Source of the DNA: UBA11579 sp039714215 | Lineage (GTDB): Bacteria; Chloroflexota; Anaerolineae; Anaerolineales; UBA11579 | Direction: 5' to 3' | NCBI GenBank assembly: GCA_039714215.1 | Contig: JBDLJU010000085.1 | Location: forward strand, 1 to 11,823 | DNA: 11,823 nt | Shown here: one piece after another, positions 1 to 6,945 of the stretch | How positions within the stretch are numbered: the stretch's first letter is position 1 | How the letters are laid out: the number at the start of each line of letters is the position of its first letter | Translations under genes and position numbers: made by a program | The notes under the pieces: model-generated | What the model saw: only the letters and a program-made list of their open reading frames with translations | What the model was told of the DNA's origin: nothing | The model's database searches: none

Positions 1-1467
1 GGTGAATTTTTCTTCGTCCATAATTTGGGAAATCTTCGCAGCGAGCATCGTGGCCTGCTGATGCGTGGTTTCCGGCAGGACCAGGGCAAATTCGTCACCG
101 CCATAGCGAGCCACAAAATCAGTGTCCCTGGTGCTTGATGCGAGTTTTTCCCCTACGATTTTTAATACCTGGTCACCGATCAGGTGACCATAGGTATCAT
201 TGACGCTCTTGAAATGATCAACATCAATCATCATTAAAGAAAATTTGTGGTTATAGCGGTTAGACCGTTTGATCTCACTCTCAAGACGATGATCAAATGC
301 CCGCCGGTTATGCAGTCCGGTCAGCTGGTCGGTGATCGCCTGGTGTTTAACAATTTCATGCAAGCGAGAATTTATAATCGCCAGGGCAGCCTGGTCGGCA
401 AGCAGGCCCAACACGCGCAGCTGATCCTGGCTGAATTCCTGCCGGCGGCGGTAAGCGATATTCATCACCCCAACGGTCTCCTGCCCGCTCTTCAGCGGCA
501 TCCCGATAATCGAGCCCTGCCAGCCCCCTCTCACCCATTCCGAATCCTTGAAAAGTGGATGCGTGTTGACGTCCTCTACTGCAAGGATTTTTCCAGTGCG
601 GGCTACCGTGGAAGTCAAACCGATAGGACGTACCTCTTTAAAAATTTTCCCATCGTCCCTGGTGGCCTTTTGTGAAGCGCCAAATTTTAACAAATTTTCT
701 TGCTCATTAAAGGTAAAAATATAGGCATCCAGCGCATCTGGAGAAAGCCTCAGAGCGCTCTCCAAAATCGAGTTGAACACCATTTCCCGCTCCAGGCTGG
801 CGGTCAAACTCAAACTCGCCTGCCGGATCACCTCTAACTCTGCCGCCCGCTGCTCGGCTTCTGCCAGCAAGCGCGCCCGCTCCAGAGAGATTGCCGCGTG
901 CTGCGCCAGCACATGGATATTAGCAATGTGGTCTTCGGAAAATTCGCGTTTTTGTTTGGTTTCGAAAATTTCGATCAGCCCAATCGTGGCATTGTGAGCA
1001 ACCAGCGGCAGCATCAGCATTGAGTGCGCCCTGGAAGCAAGCATGATCGTCTGCTCCCCAGGGTCAAGGAGCAAATCATCAATATGGATTTGCTGCGGTT
1101 GAGAGCTGAGCAGCACTTTTTGCGTGGTGGGATATTCAGCGGCATTATACGGGAGATAAGCTACCGCTGCAGAAGCAGGCTGATTACGCCGGTATTCAGC
1201 CCATAAGGTGATTTCGTTTGTTTTTGCGTCCCAACGGGAGATGGCGCAAATATCAGCATCAGAGAAGTTGATGATCTGGCGGGCAGCTTCCTTCGCCACC
1301 GGATGAGTCCCGGATGGGGTTGAGATTGCCGCGACTGCATCGAGTAGAGCGCTTGCATTCCCAATACTTGCCGCCCGGCCATCTCGCTGAGGTGGGGGGA
1401 TAATCCCTTCCAGGGATTTTAACGGCTGGGTGATATCCTCTTTTTTTTGTTTCTTATCAGCACTCAC
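1..1467 (-). CDS. GAF-GAF-GGDEF diguanylate cyclase (partial, 3' end beyond window)
   Basis: Probably makes cyclic di-GMP from two GTP in response to a signal sensed by its GAF domains. The 489 visible codons read as a soluble protein without membrane segments. GAF-like domain 1 lies at about residues 35-198, a short helical linker (LERARLLAEAEQRAAELE) follows, GAF-like domain 2 lies at about 215-370, and GGDEF begins near 375. The GGDEF domain shows DQLTGLHNRR, DVDHFKSVND and an intact RYGGDEF (GGDEF at 456-460). An RDTD motif five residues before it (447-450) matches the product-inhibition I-site RxxD, so it should be active and feedback-inhibited. The start chosen is GTG at 1465-1467, the only good start in the open frame. 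An AGGAG lies 13 nt upstream, longer than usual. An ATG at 1475-1477 is closer to it but opens only a 6-codon frame. The C-terminus lies off the left edge. Confidence 0.93.
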   Translation of the reverse strand, partial: MSADKKQKKEDITQPLKSLEGIIPPPQRDGRAASIGNASALLDAVAAISTPSGTHPVAKEAARQIINFSDADICAISRWDAKTNEITLWAEYRRNQPASAAVAYLPYNAAEYPTTQKVLLSSQPQQIHIDDLLLDPGEQTIMLASRAHSMLMLPLVAHNATIGLIEIFETKQKREFSEDHIANIHVLAQHAAISLERARLLAEAEQRAAELEVIRQASLSLTASLEREMVFNSILESALRLSPDALDAYIFTFNEQENLLKFGASQKATRDDGKIFKEVRPIGLTSTVARTGKILAVEDVNTHPLFKDSEWVRGGWQGSIIGMPLKSGQETVGVMNIAYRRRQEFSQDQLRVLGLLADQAALAIINSRLHEIVKHQAITDQLTGLHNRRAFDHRLESEIKRSNRYNHKFSLMMIDVDHFKSVNDTYGHLIGDQVLKIVGEKLASSTRDTDFVARYGGDEFALVLPETTHQQATMLAAKISQIMDEEKFT

Positions 1468-1679
1468 TTTTGCTCATTTTCTCCTGTGTAGTCTACGATG
1501 CTGTTCTACAAAGCTGGGTGAATTGCAACTTTTTTGTGTTTTCCACGTAAAATCTATTAACAGTAGATAATCATCCATAAAGGATAAATAACTACTACAC
1601 AATATCATCATACAGCAGTTTTTGTCTATGAGAATTAAGACCTGTATTCCAATTTCGTGATCGAACCAAGGAGTTTCAA

Positions 1680-2078
1680 ATGACTGAGCAGCAAAAACCA
1701 GAAAATGACCTCAGAGATGAGTTTCGCAGTTTGGGAGAAAACCTGAAACAGGTATTTAATTCCGCCTGGGAAAGCGAGGAACGCAAAAGCCTGCAGCAGG
1801 ATATCAAAGACGGGATGAAGGAACTTGGTGTCGTCCTTGATGAATTTGCCGAGGAAATCCGCACCAGTGATGTGGGTGAAAGCCTTCGCAAAGAAGCCAA
1901 TGAATTTGGCGAACGCATCCGCAGTGGTGAAGTTGAGCAAAAAGCTCGCCAGGGGATCCTTGATGCCCTGCAGGTACTCAACACCGAACTGCAAAAAGCA
2001 GCCGATAAATTCTCCGGCACGGTCGAGGTTTCTGCTGAAGACGCCGCAGATCCCCCGGTGGAGGATGCTGCGGAATAA
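1680..2078 (+). CDS. small acidic helical protein of unknown function
   Basis: I do not recognise a named family. The 132-residue product is highly charged and lacks Cys, a signal peptide and membrane segments. Residues 8-115 look almost entirely alpha-helical and amphipathic, with regularly spaced Leu/Val/Phe among Glu, Lys and Arg (for example LGENLKQVFNSAW and KELGVVLDEFAEEI). This suggests a helical bundle or coiled coil. The last 20 residues are an acidic Ala/Pro/Asp/Glu tail, probably disordered. AAGGAG sits 7 nt before the ATG, which supports the start. The gene is divergent from the diguanylate cyclase and is followed by a strong terminator, so it is a single-gene unit. A longer antisense frame overlaps it but has no comparable ribosome site. 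A structural, chaperone-like or membrane-surface role is possible, but no function can be assigned from sequence. Confidence 0.85.
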   Translation: MTEQQKPENDLRDEFRSLGENLKQVFNSAWESEERKSLQQDIKDGMKELGVVLDEFAEEIRTSDVGESLRKEANEFGERIRSGEVEQKARQGILDALQVLNTELQKAADKFSGTVEVSAEDAADPPVEDAAE

Positions 2079-2102
2079 TCTCTTACCGTCCACCAAATAA
2101 TC

Positions 2103-2138
2103 AAAAACAGGGAGCGCCTGGCTGCTCCCTGTTTTTTG
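2103..2138 (+). terminator. intrinsic terminator after the small helical-protein gene
   Basis: ACAGGGAGC (2107-2115) pairs perfectly with GCTCCCTGT (2124-2132) across an 8-nt loop. Flanking A's extend the stem into the T-run GTTTTTTG at 2131-2138. It lies 25 nt after the stop codon at 2076-2078 and separates this gene from the tgt-like unit. Confidence 0.92.
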
Positions 2139-2175
2139 TCTGATCAGGCTTCGCGCTGCGCAGATGTAAACCGGG

Positions 2176-2181
2176 TACAAT
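2176..2181 (+). promoter_or_regulatory. candidate -10 box of the tgt-like operon (leaderless start)
   Basis: TACAAT ends 6 nt before the ATG at 2188, which would put the transcription start at or within a base or two of the start codon. There is no usable Shine-Dalgarno; the only purine stretch, CAGG, is too close. No good -35 hexamer is visible. A leaderless mRNA is inferred. Confidence 0.5.
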
Positions 2182-2187
2182 ACAGGT

Positions 2188-3267
2188 ATGGCTGGTCCCA
2201 AAGAATTAATCCTCCCTCACGGACGAATTCGCTTCCCTGTCTTTTTACCAGACGCCACCCGCGCGGTGGTGCGCGGCGTGGATGCCCACGGACTGGAACG
2301 CGTTGAGACCCAGGCGCTGGTGATGAACACCTTTCACCTGATGCTCAAACCAGGCTCAGCAACGGTGCAGTCCCTTGGCGGCCTGCATAAAATGAGCGGC
2401 TGGCAGCGCCCGATCATCACCGATTCCGGGGGGTTCCAGGCTTATTCGCTGATCCGGGAGAATGCCAAAAATGGCAGCCTCAGCGACCGGGGGATCATCT
2501 TCCGCACACAGGGAGCCAGACGCAAATACCAGCTCACCCCCGAGAAAACCATCCAGCTGCAGCTCAACTTTGGCGCGGATGTGGTCATCTGCCTCGATGA
2601 CTGCACCCATGCCGAATCAGACCTGGCCGTGCAGCAGCAGGCCGTCAGGCGCACGATCAGCTGGGCAAAACGCTGCCGGGTAGAGTTCGACCGCCGGGTC
2701 GAAGAGAAAGGTATCGGTGAAGCTGAACGTCCCAGGCTGTTCGGGGTGGTGCAGGGGGGTGCTGACAAAGCGCTCCGCCGCCAGTGCGCCGAAGCGCTCC
2801 TCGAGATCGGCTTTGACGGTTACGGTTACGGCGGCTGGCCGCTGGACAGCTCCGGCAAGCTGCTCGAAGAGATGGTCGGCTATGTGCGCGAGCTGATCCC
2901 TGCCCAGTACCCGCTGCACGCCCTGGGCGTCGGCCACCCCGAGAACGTGGCGGCCTGTTACGGGCTGGGCTACCAGATGTTCGACAGCGCCCTCCCCACC
3001 CGCGATGCGCGCCGCGGCCGCCTGTATACCTTTACTGAGGACCGCGGGCTGGCAGGGAAATGGTTCAAATTTCTCTACATCCAGGACGAGGAACACATCC
3101 GTGCCGACCTGCCGCTCTCACCCCACTGCGACTGCCCCACCTGCCAGCGCTACTCCCGCGGCTACCTCCACCATTTATTTAAACTCAACGACCATTTGTT
3201 TTTCCAGTTAGCCACGCTGCACAACCTGCGCTTTATGCGCCAGCTGGAAAACCGCATGCGGGGTTGA
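2188..3267 (+). CDS. divergent tRNA-guanine transglycosylase (TGT family)
   Basis: Belongs to the TGT family, which swaps a guanine base in RNA (position 34 of queuosine tRNAs in the canonical enzyme) for a 7-deazaguanine precursor. At 359 aa it is near the usual length of about 370-380. Key elements are visible: TDSGGFQ with Asp79, LDDC with Asp137 and Cys139, VVQGG with Gln189, the nucleophile region FDSALPTRDARRG with Asp266, and a zinc site of Cys314, Cys316 and Cys319 (CDCPTC) with His345 (LHNLRF). The oddity is the substrate loop. The canonical GGLAVGE is replaced by GGWPLDSS at 215-222, so base selectivity may differ from bacterial Tgt. I therefore give no gene symbol. The family alignment begins almost at the chosen ATG, which supports it. 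The next gene starts 1 nt after the stop, implying a shared message and coupled translation. Confidence 0.9.
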   Translation: MAGPKELILPHGRIRFPVFLPDATRAVVRGVDAHGLERVETQALVMNTFHLMLKPGSATVQSLGGLHKMSGWQRPIITDSGGFQAYSLIRENAKNGSLSDRGIIFRTQGARRKYQLTPEKTIQLQLNFGADVVICLDDCTHAESDLAVQQQAVRRTISWAKRCRVEFDRRVEEKGIGEAERPRLFGVVQGGADKALRRQCAEALLEIGFDGYGYGGWPLDSSGKLLEEMVGYVRELIPAQYPLHALGVGHPENVAACYGLGYQMFDSALPTRDARRGRLYTFTEDRGLAGKWFKFLYIQDEEHIRADLPLSPHCDCPTCQRYSRGYLHHLFKLNDHLFFQLATLHNLRFMRQLENRMRG

Positions 3268-3268
3268 A

Positions 3269-4066
3269 ATGAGCGCGCAATTAGAAAATTTGGTCCAGGC
3301 CGTGCTCAACAGCGCCAAATACCGCTCGGTTGCTCCCGACCTGATCGCCAGGATCGGGGAGCGTGAGCTGGCCAAAGGGCGGAAATTCAAGGAGGCGGTA
3401 AAAGCCACCAAGAACAAACTGCACCAGGTCGGCGCCGCATACCACACCGAACCGCCCCGCTACAACGAATGGCTGACCACCCTTGAACTGGCAAAAGAAA
3501 GCCTCCCGGAGCTCAAGCTGGCCTGCAAGGCAGTGATGGGCGCACACGCCTCCACCCGCGAACGACTGCCGATCCTCGAGCAGTTCTACACCACCATCTT
3601 TGCCCAACTGCCAGAGATCAACAGCGTGCTCGATGTGGCCTGTGGTCTGAATCCGCTCGCAATTCCCTGGATGCCGCTCCAACCGGGAACCAGATACTTC
3701 GCCTGCGACATTTACGCTGATATGATCGCTTTTGTGCAGTCCTTTACCGAAATGCTGCCGGTGCAGGGGATTGCATCGATCTGTGATCTTTCCGCTGCCC
3801 CGCCCAGCCAGCCAGTTGACCTCGCCCTGGCACTCAAAGCGGTCCCCTGCCTGGAACAGATCGACAAGCAGGCTGGTGAACGCTTGCTCGACGGATTGCA
3901 GGCCAAATACCTGCTGGTCTCTTTCCCTGCCAAAAGCCTCGGCGGGCGGAACAAAGGCATGCTCGATAATTACGAAGCGCGCTTCAACCAGCTCACCGAG
4001 GGGCGCGGCTGGCAAATCCAGAAGTTTACCTTCGAAACCGAGCTGGCATTTTTAGTCCAGACCTGA
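3269..4066 (+). CDS. ArmA/RmtB-family 16S rRNA (guanine1405-N7)-methyltransferase homologue
   Basis: Family members methylate N7 of G1405 in the 30S decoding site using S-adenosylmethionine and block 4,6-disubstituted 2-deoxystreptamine aminoglycosides. The 265-aa product matches my recollection of RmtB along its whole length. It has an N-terminal helical domain with AKYRSVAPDLIARI, then HASTRERL at 93-100, SAM motif LDVACGLNPLA at 121-131, the acidic ribose-binding position in ACDI (Asp147), ALALK with Lys190, the signature VSFPAKSLGGRNKGM at 217-231, and a C-terminal TELAFLVQT. All catalytic landmarks look intact. It starts 1 nt after the tgt-like stop and has no strong ribosome site of its own, so translational coupling is likely. 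Base composition is like its neighbours, and no mobile element lies nearby. Whether it confers resistance or methylates G1405 is inferred. Confidence 0.9.
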   Translation: MSAQLENLVQAVLNSAKYRSVAPDLIARIGERELAKGRKFKEAVKATKNKLHQVGAAYHTEPPRYNEWLTTLELAKESLPELKLACKAVMGAHASTRERLPILEQFYTTIFAQLPEINSVLDVACGLNPLAIPWMPLQPGTRYFACDIYADMIAFVQSFTEMLPVQGIASICDLSAAPPSQPVDLALALKAVPCLEQIDKQAGERLLDGLQAKYLLVSFPAKSLGGRNKGMLDNYEARFNQLTEGRGWQIQKFTFETELAFLVQT

Positions 4067-4152
4067 CTCCCCGTTCTGATCCCGATACCACCAAACTTTC
4101 GAGCAGCATCCTACTCTCTACTGCCATCTACCTGCTAGCTTCATTTATGCGA

Positions 4153-4158
4153 TATAAT
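4153..4158 (+). promoter_or_regulatory. -10 box of radA promoter
   Basis: A perfect TATAAT lies 32 nt before the radA ATG, in the short AT-rich gap after the methyltransferase gene. No convincing -35 is seen at 16-18 nt. It indicates that radA can be transcribed independently of the upstream pair. Confidence 0.6.
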
Positions 4159-4190
4159 ATAGAACAAATGAACAGTAAAGGGTAATCACC

Positions 4191-5585
4191 ATGGCAAAAG
4201 CTCGCACCGTCTACATCTGTCAGAACTGCGGACGGCAGTCCCCCAAAGAAATGGGACGCTGCCCCTCATGCAGTGAGTACAACACCTTCGTCCAGGAGAT
4301 CATCGCCCCCACCAGCAGGAAGAAAGCCGCCGGGCGCGGCCTGACCAGCCGCTCGACCCCCCGCAAGCTGACCGAGATCAGCGGCGATGTCGAAGAGCGG
4401 ATGCCGCTCTCGATTGGCGAGTTTGCCCGCGTGCTCGGCGGCGGGATCGTACCCGGCTCGGTGGTGCTGATCGGCGGTGACCCCGGGATCGGAAAATCCA
4501 CCTTGCTGCTGCAGGTCGCCATGCAAATGGCGCGTGCCAGCGCCGTGCTGTATGTCTCCGGCGAAGAATCCGAGAACCAGATCAAAATGCGCGCCCTGCG
4601 CTTGCTCCGCCAGGAAGGCCAGCCAGCCGACCTGCCCGACGACCTCTACCTGGTTACCGAGACCAACCTCGAGGTTATGCTCGGCCATCTCGAAAGCGTC
4701 GCTCCCCCCATCTTGATCGTCGACTCGATCCAGACCACCTACACCGGAAACCTGGATTCCTCCGCCGGTTCCGTCTCGCAGGTACGCGAGTGCGCCTCGC
4801 AGCTGAGAGAGGTCGCCAAGAACCACGGCATCGCCGTCTTCCTGATTGGGCATGTCACCAAAGAAGGCACGATTGCCGGACCGCGCGTCCTCGAACATAT
4901 CGTCGATACCGTGCTCTACCTGGAAGGCGACCGCTTCGGCGCTTACCGCCTGCTGCGCTCAGTGAAGAACCGCTTCGGGGCCACCTCCGAGGTCGGCGTT
5001 TTCGAGATGCAGGAGCGCGGCATGGTCGAGGTCAGCAACCCCTCCGAAGCCTTCCTCGCCGAGCGGATGGTGAATGCCCCCGGCTCAGCAATCGCGGTGA
5101 CCATGGAAGGCACCCGCCCGCTGCTGGTCGAAGTGCAGGGGCTTACCAGCCCGACCTCGTTTGGCAACGCCCGCCGCACCCCCAACGGGATCGACTTTAA
5201 CCGCCTGCTGCTGATCGCCGCGGTGCTCACCCGCCGGATGGGAATGCGTCTCGGCGAGCATGATATTTTTGTCAACGTCATTGGCGGGTTGAAAATCGGC
5301 GAGCCCGCCGCAGATTTAGCGATTGCTGCGGCGATCGCCTCTTCGGTCAAAGACCAGCCGATGCGCGCCGACACGGTGATGATCGGTGAAATTGGTCTCA
5401 GCGGTGAGCTGCGTACCGTCTCGCAGCTGCCTACCCGGCTCAACGAGGCCGCCAAGCTGGGCTTTAAGCGCGCCGTGATCCCCCGCCGCCTGCGCAAAGG
5501 CGAGCCACTCCCCAAAGGAATCAAGATCATCGAAGCGCGCACCTTGCGGCAGGCATTAGAGCGGGGGTTGGTGGAAAACAAGTAG
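4191..5585 (+). CDS. radA: DNA repair protein RadA
   Basis: RadA (Sms) is a cytosolic RecA-like DNA-dependent ATPase that processes recombination intermediates and drives branch migration with RecA. The 464-aa length is typical. The N-terminus carries the C4 zinc finger: Cys10, Cys13, Cys24 and Cys27 (CQNCG and CPSC). The RecA-like ATPase domain has Walker A GGDPGIGKST at 95-104, Walker B ILIVDS at 174-179, and the RadA-specific KNRFG motif at 259-263. Residues from about 285 to the end form the Lon-protease-like domain (GGLKIGEPAADLAIAAAIAS). The ATG is preceded by an AAAGGG ribosome site about 10 nt upstream. It follows the RNA-modification pair after a 124-nt gap with its own -10 box. Nothing is unusual about it. 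Confidence 0.98.
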   Translation: MAKARTVYICQNCGRQSPKEMGRCPSCSEYNTFVQEIIAPTSRKKAAGRGLTSRSTPRKLTEISGDVEERMPLSIGEFARVLGGGIVPGSVVLIGGDPGIGKSTLLLQVAMQMARASAVLYVSGEESENQIKMRALRLLRQEGQPADLPDDLYLVTETNLEVMLGHLESVAPPILIVDSIQTTYTGNLDSSAGSVSQVRECASQLREVAKNHGIAVFLIGHVTKEGTIAGPRVLEHIVDTVLYLEGDRFGAYRLLRSVKNRFGATSEVGVFEMQERGMVEVSNPSEAFLAERMVNAPGSAIAVTMEGTRPLLVEVQGLTSPTSFGNARRTPNGIDFNRLLLIAAVLTRRMGMRLGEHDIFVNVIGGLKIGEPAADLAIAAAIASSVKDQPMRADTVMIGEIGLSGELRTVSQLPTRLNEAAKLGFKRAVIPRRLRKGEPLPKGIKIIEARTLRQALERGLVENK

Positions 5586-5655
5586 GCAGCAGGCTGTAAG
5601 TGGCTCTCAATTTTCTCAACCTCCCAATTTAATGCGTGCAGGTTATCTGCGGATG

Positions 5656-5661
5656 TATAAT
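5656..5661 (+). promoter_or_regulatory. candidate -10 box upstream of the two-TM hypothetical gene
   Basis: A perfect TATAAT, preceded by TG, lies 69 nt before the ATG at 5731. The -35 region is weak. It fits independent expression of the downstream gene. Confidence 0.5.
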
Positions 5662-5730
5662 CACAGCAGGTCATATCTTACAGATTGGCTGAGTGCGGTT
5701 TTTCATAATTAATCCAAACAGGAGACATCA

Positions 5731-6201
5731 ATGAATCACAAAATAAATCTCGAAGGTTTTGAAAATCAAAATATCGAAGTAAAGACGAGTTTCTGGGCTG
5801 GCCCTAAACTTCTAGTTAGCGGCGAACCTGCTCAAAAAGGAACAAAACGGGGAGAAATGATAATTCAGCGCGATGATGGACAGCAGGTGATTGCCACCTG
5901 GAAGCCACAATTTTTGGGGCTGGATCTTCCTCAACTTGTTGTTGATGGAAAAGTAGAAAAACTTGTGGAGCCGCTAAAATGGTATCAATGGGTTTGGGGT
6001 GGCTGGCCAATTTTCCTCCTCTTCCTGGGCGGAGCACTTGGGGCTATCGCCGGAATGATCAGCGTGGCAATCAATGCCAAAATATTTAGAACAGAATTGA
6101 GTGAAGCCTTGAAGTACCTTGTCTCTGGTGTGATTGCTGTTTTAGCTGTTGCTGCTTACTTCGTTGCCGCAACAATTCTCACGTTCCTGATTAACGGGTG
6201 A
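5731..6201 (+). CDS. unrecognised protein: N-terminal beta-rich domain plus two membrane helices
   Basis: I recognise no named family. The 156-aa product has no signal peptide. Residues 1-82 look like a compact beta-rich domain with many Gly, Pro and aromatic residues (FWAGPKLLVSGEPA, TWKPQFLGLDLPQLVVDG). Trp84 to Trp93 form a Trp-rich interface segment (WYQWVWGGW). Two hydrophobic spans follow, at about 93-116 and 128-153, with a short polar turn between them. The likely topology is a cytosolic N-terminal domain tethered by a helical hairpin. AGGAG lies 7 nt before the ATG, so the start is secure. The gene stands alone between radA and an intergenic region with hairpins. GC content is lower than in radA. 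A role at the membrane is all that can be inferred. Confidence 0.85.
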   Translation: MNHKINLEGFENQNIEVKTSFWAGPKLLVSGEPAQKGTKRGEMIIQRDDGQQVIATWKPQFLGLDLPQLVVDGKVEKLVEPLKWYQWVWGGWPIFLLFLGGALGAIAGMISVAINAKIFRTELSEALKYLVSGVIAVLAVAAYFVAATILTFLING

Positions 6202-6264
6202 GCGTACCGGTATTTTCGGGTTAAGGGCAGCGTTTTTTCAATCAACATTCTTGCTTTCCAGGCA

Positions 6265-6300
6265 CGTACCCCACGGTAGGGGTACGGCAAGCCGCGCCCT
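6265..6300. repeat. two overlapping, mutually exclusive inverted repeats
   Basis: CGTACCCC (6265-6272) is perfectly complementary to GGGGTACG (6279-6286) across the loop ACGGTA. The right arm is also the left arm of a second, imperfect hairpin with GCCGCGCCCT (6291-6300), which has a 2-nt loop, one A-C mismatch and G-T wobbles. Only one can form at a time. There is no following T-run, so it is not a simple terminator. A degenerate palindromic intergenic repeat is the favoured reading. Confidence 0.55.
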
Positions 6301-6407
6301 GATCTTCGCCCCGTCCCCATTATTCCCTTCCTGGAATCAAGGCTTTAGCCGGTGTTTTCCGCCATCATCTGGAACCTCCTCCGTCGCCCACCGAGATTCG
6401 AATCGGG

Positions 6408-6413
6408 TATAAT
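6408..6413 (+). promoter_or_regulatory. -10 box of CBS-domain gene
   Basis: A perfect TATAAT sits in GGGTATAATAC, 81 nt before the ATG at 6495. No recognisable -35 is found at the usual distance. The predicted leader of about 75 nt has no obvious structure. Confidence 0.5.
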
Positions 6414-6494
6414 ACTTGTAGTTAAATTTCATCGATCCCAAATTTATTAATTTCTTCATCGCATTTGCATTCAGCCCAATTCAGGAGATGACTT

Positions 6495-6935
6495 ATGACA
6501 ACTGTGAGTAAAATCCTCGCCGCAAAAGGCGGACAGATCTGGTCAGTGACCCCCAGCACCCGCTTATACGAAGCCCTCAAACTGATGGCCGACAAAGATA
6601 TCGGCGCTTTGCTCGTCTTTGATGACGATGATGACACAAAAATCGCAGGGATCATCTCCGAGCGCGACTATGCCCGCAAGGTGATCCTCGAGGGGAAAAA
6701 CTCAATGATCGTCCCCATCTCCGAGATCATGACAGAGCGGGTGCTGTGTATCAGCCCAGGCACCACCCTTGAAGAATGTATGGCGCTGATGACCGATAAA
6801 CACATCCGCCACCTTCCCGTAATGGAAGAGGAAGATCTCGTCGGGATCATCTCGATTGGGGACGTGGTCAAAGAATTGATCTCTGAGCAAAAGTTCGTCA
6901 TTGACCAGCTCGAAAACTACATCCGCGGATTTTAA
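6495..6935 (+). CDS. tandem CBS-domain protein
   Basis: A stand-alone pair of CBS domains (a Bateman module), which in this family bind adenosyl nucleotides such as AMP, ATP, NADH or SAM and act as energy or redox sensors on partner proteins. The 146-aa length is standard. CBS1 spans about residues 8-66 (SVTPSTRLYEALKLMADKDI, then GIISERDYARK). CBS2 spans about 73-132 (MTERVLCISPGTTLEECMAL, HIRHLPVME, GIISIGDVVKEL). A short helical tail ends in IDQLENYIRGF, typical of small bacterial CBS proteins. Residues 43-47 are an unbroken run of five Asp between two strands of CBS1. AGGAG about 9 nt before the ATG fixes the start. The gene is convergent with the histidine kinase, with 10 nt between stop codons. 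Its partner cannot be told from context. Confidence 0.95.
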   Translation: MTTVSKILAAKGGQIWSVTPSTRLYEALKLMADKDIGALLVFDDDDDTKIAGIISERDYARKVILEGKNSMIVPISEIMTERVLCISPGTTLEECMALMTDKHIRHLPVMEEEDLVGIISIGDVVKELISEQKFVIDQLENYIRGF

Positions 6936-6945
6936 TTGCTGCTAT

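Larger units (their letters stand above)
6202..6494. other. intergenic region with hairpins, no gene
   Basis: No credible gene is seen in these 293 bases. They hold a T6 run at 6233-6238 after a weak stem (TTAAC with GTTAA), a possible but poor terminator for the upstream gene. They also hold the overlapping hairpins at 6265-6300, a small GGC-TTTA-GCC hairpin at 6341-6350, and a TATAAT at 6408-6413 for the CBS-domain gene. The hairpin cluster could be a decayed palindromic repeat element. Confidence 0.6.

Noticed and set aside
1161..1382. Separate small minus-strand gene
   Set aside because: It is an alternative frame within the GAF domain of the diguanylate cyclase, whose own frame is continuous there.
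1660..1670. Partial third copy of the flotillin-operon element (ATCGAACCAAG) before the small helical-protein gene
   Set aside because: Only 11 nt match copy 2; there is no complementary GTTCGAT arm and no second palindrome. Likely chance.
1635..2201. 188-aa antisense frame over the small helical-protein gene
   Set aside because: It overlaps the terminator and the tgt-like start and lacks a ribosome site; the plus-strand frame has AAGGAG and a terminator.
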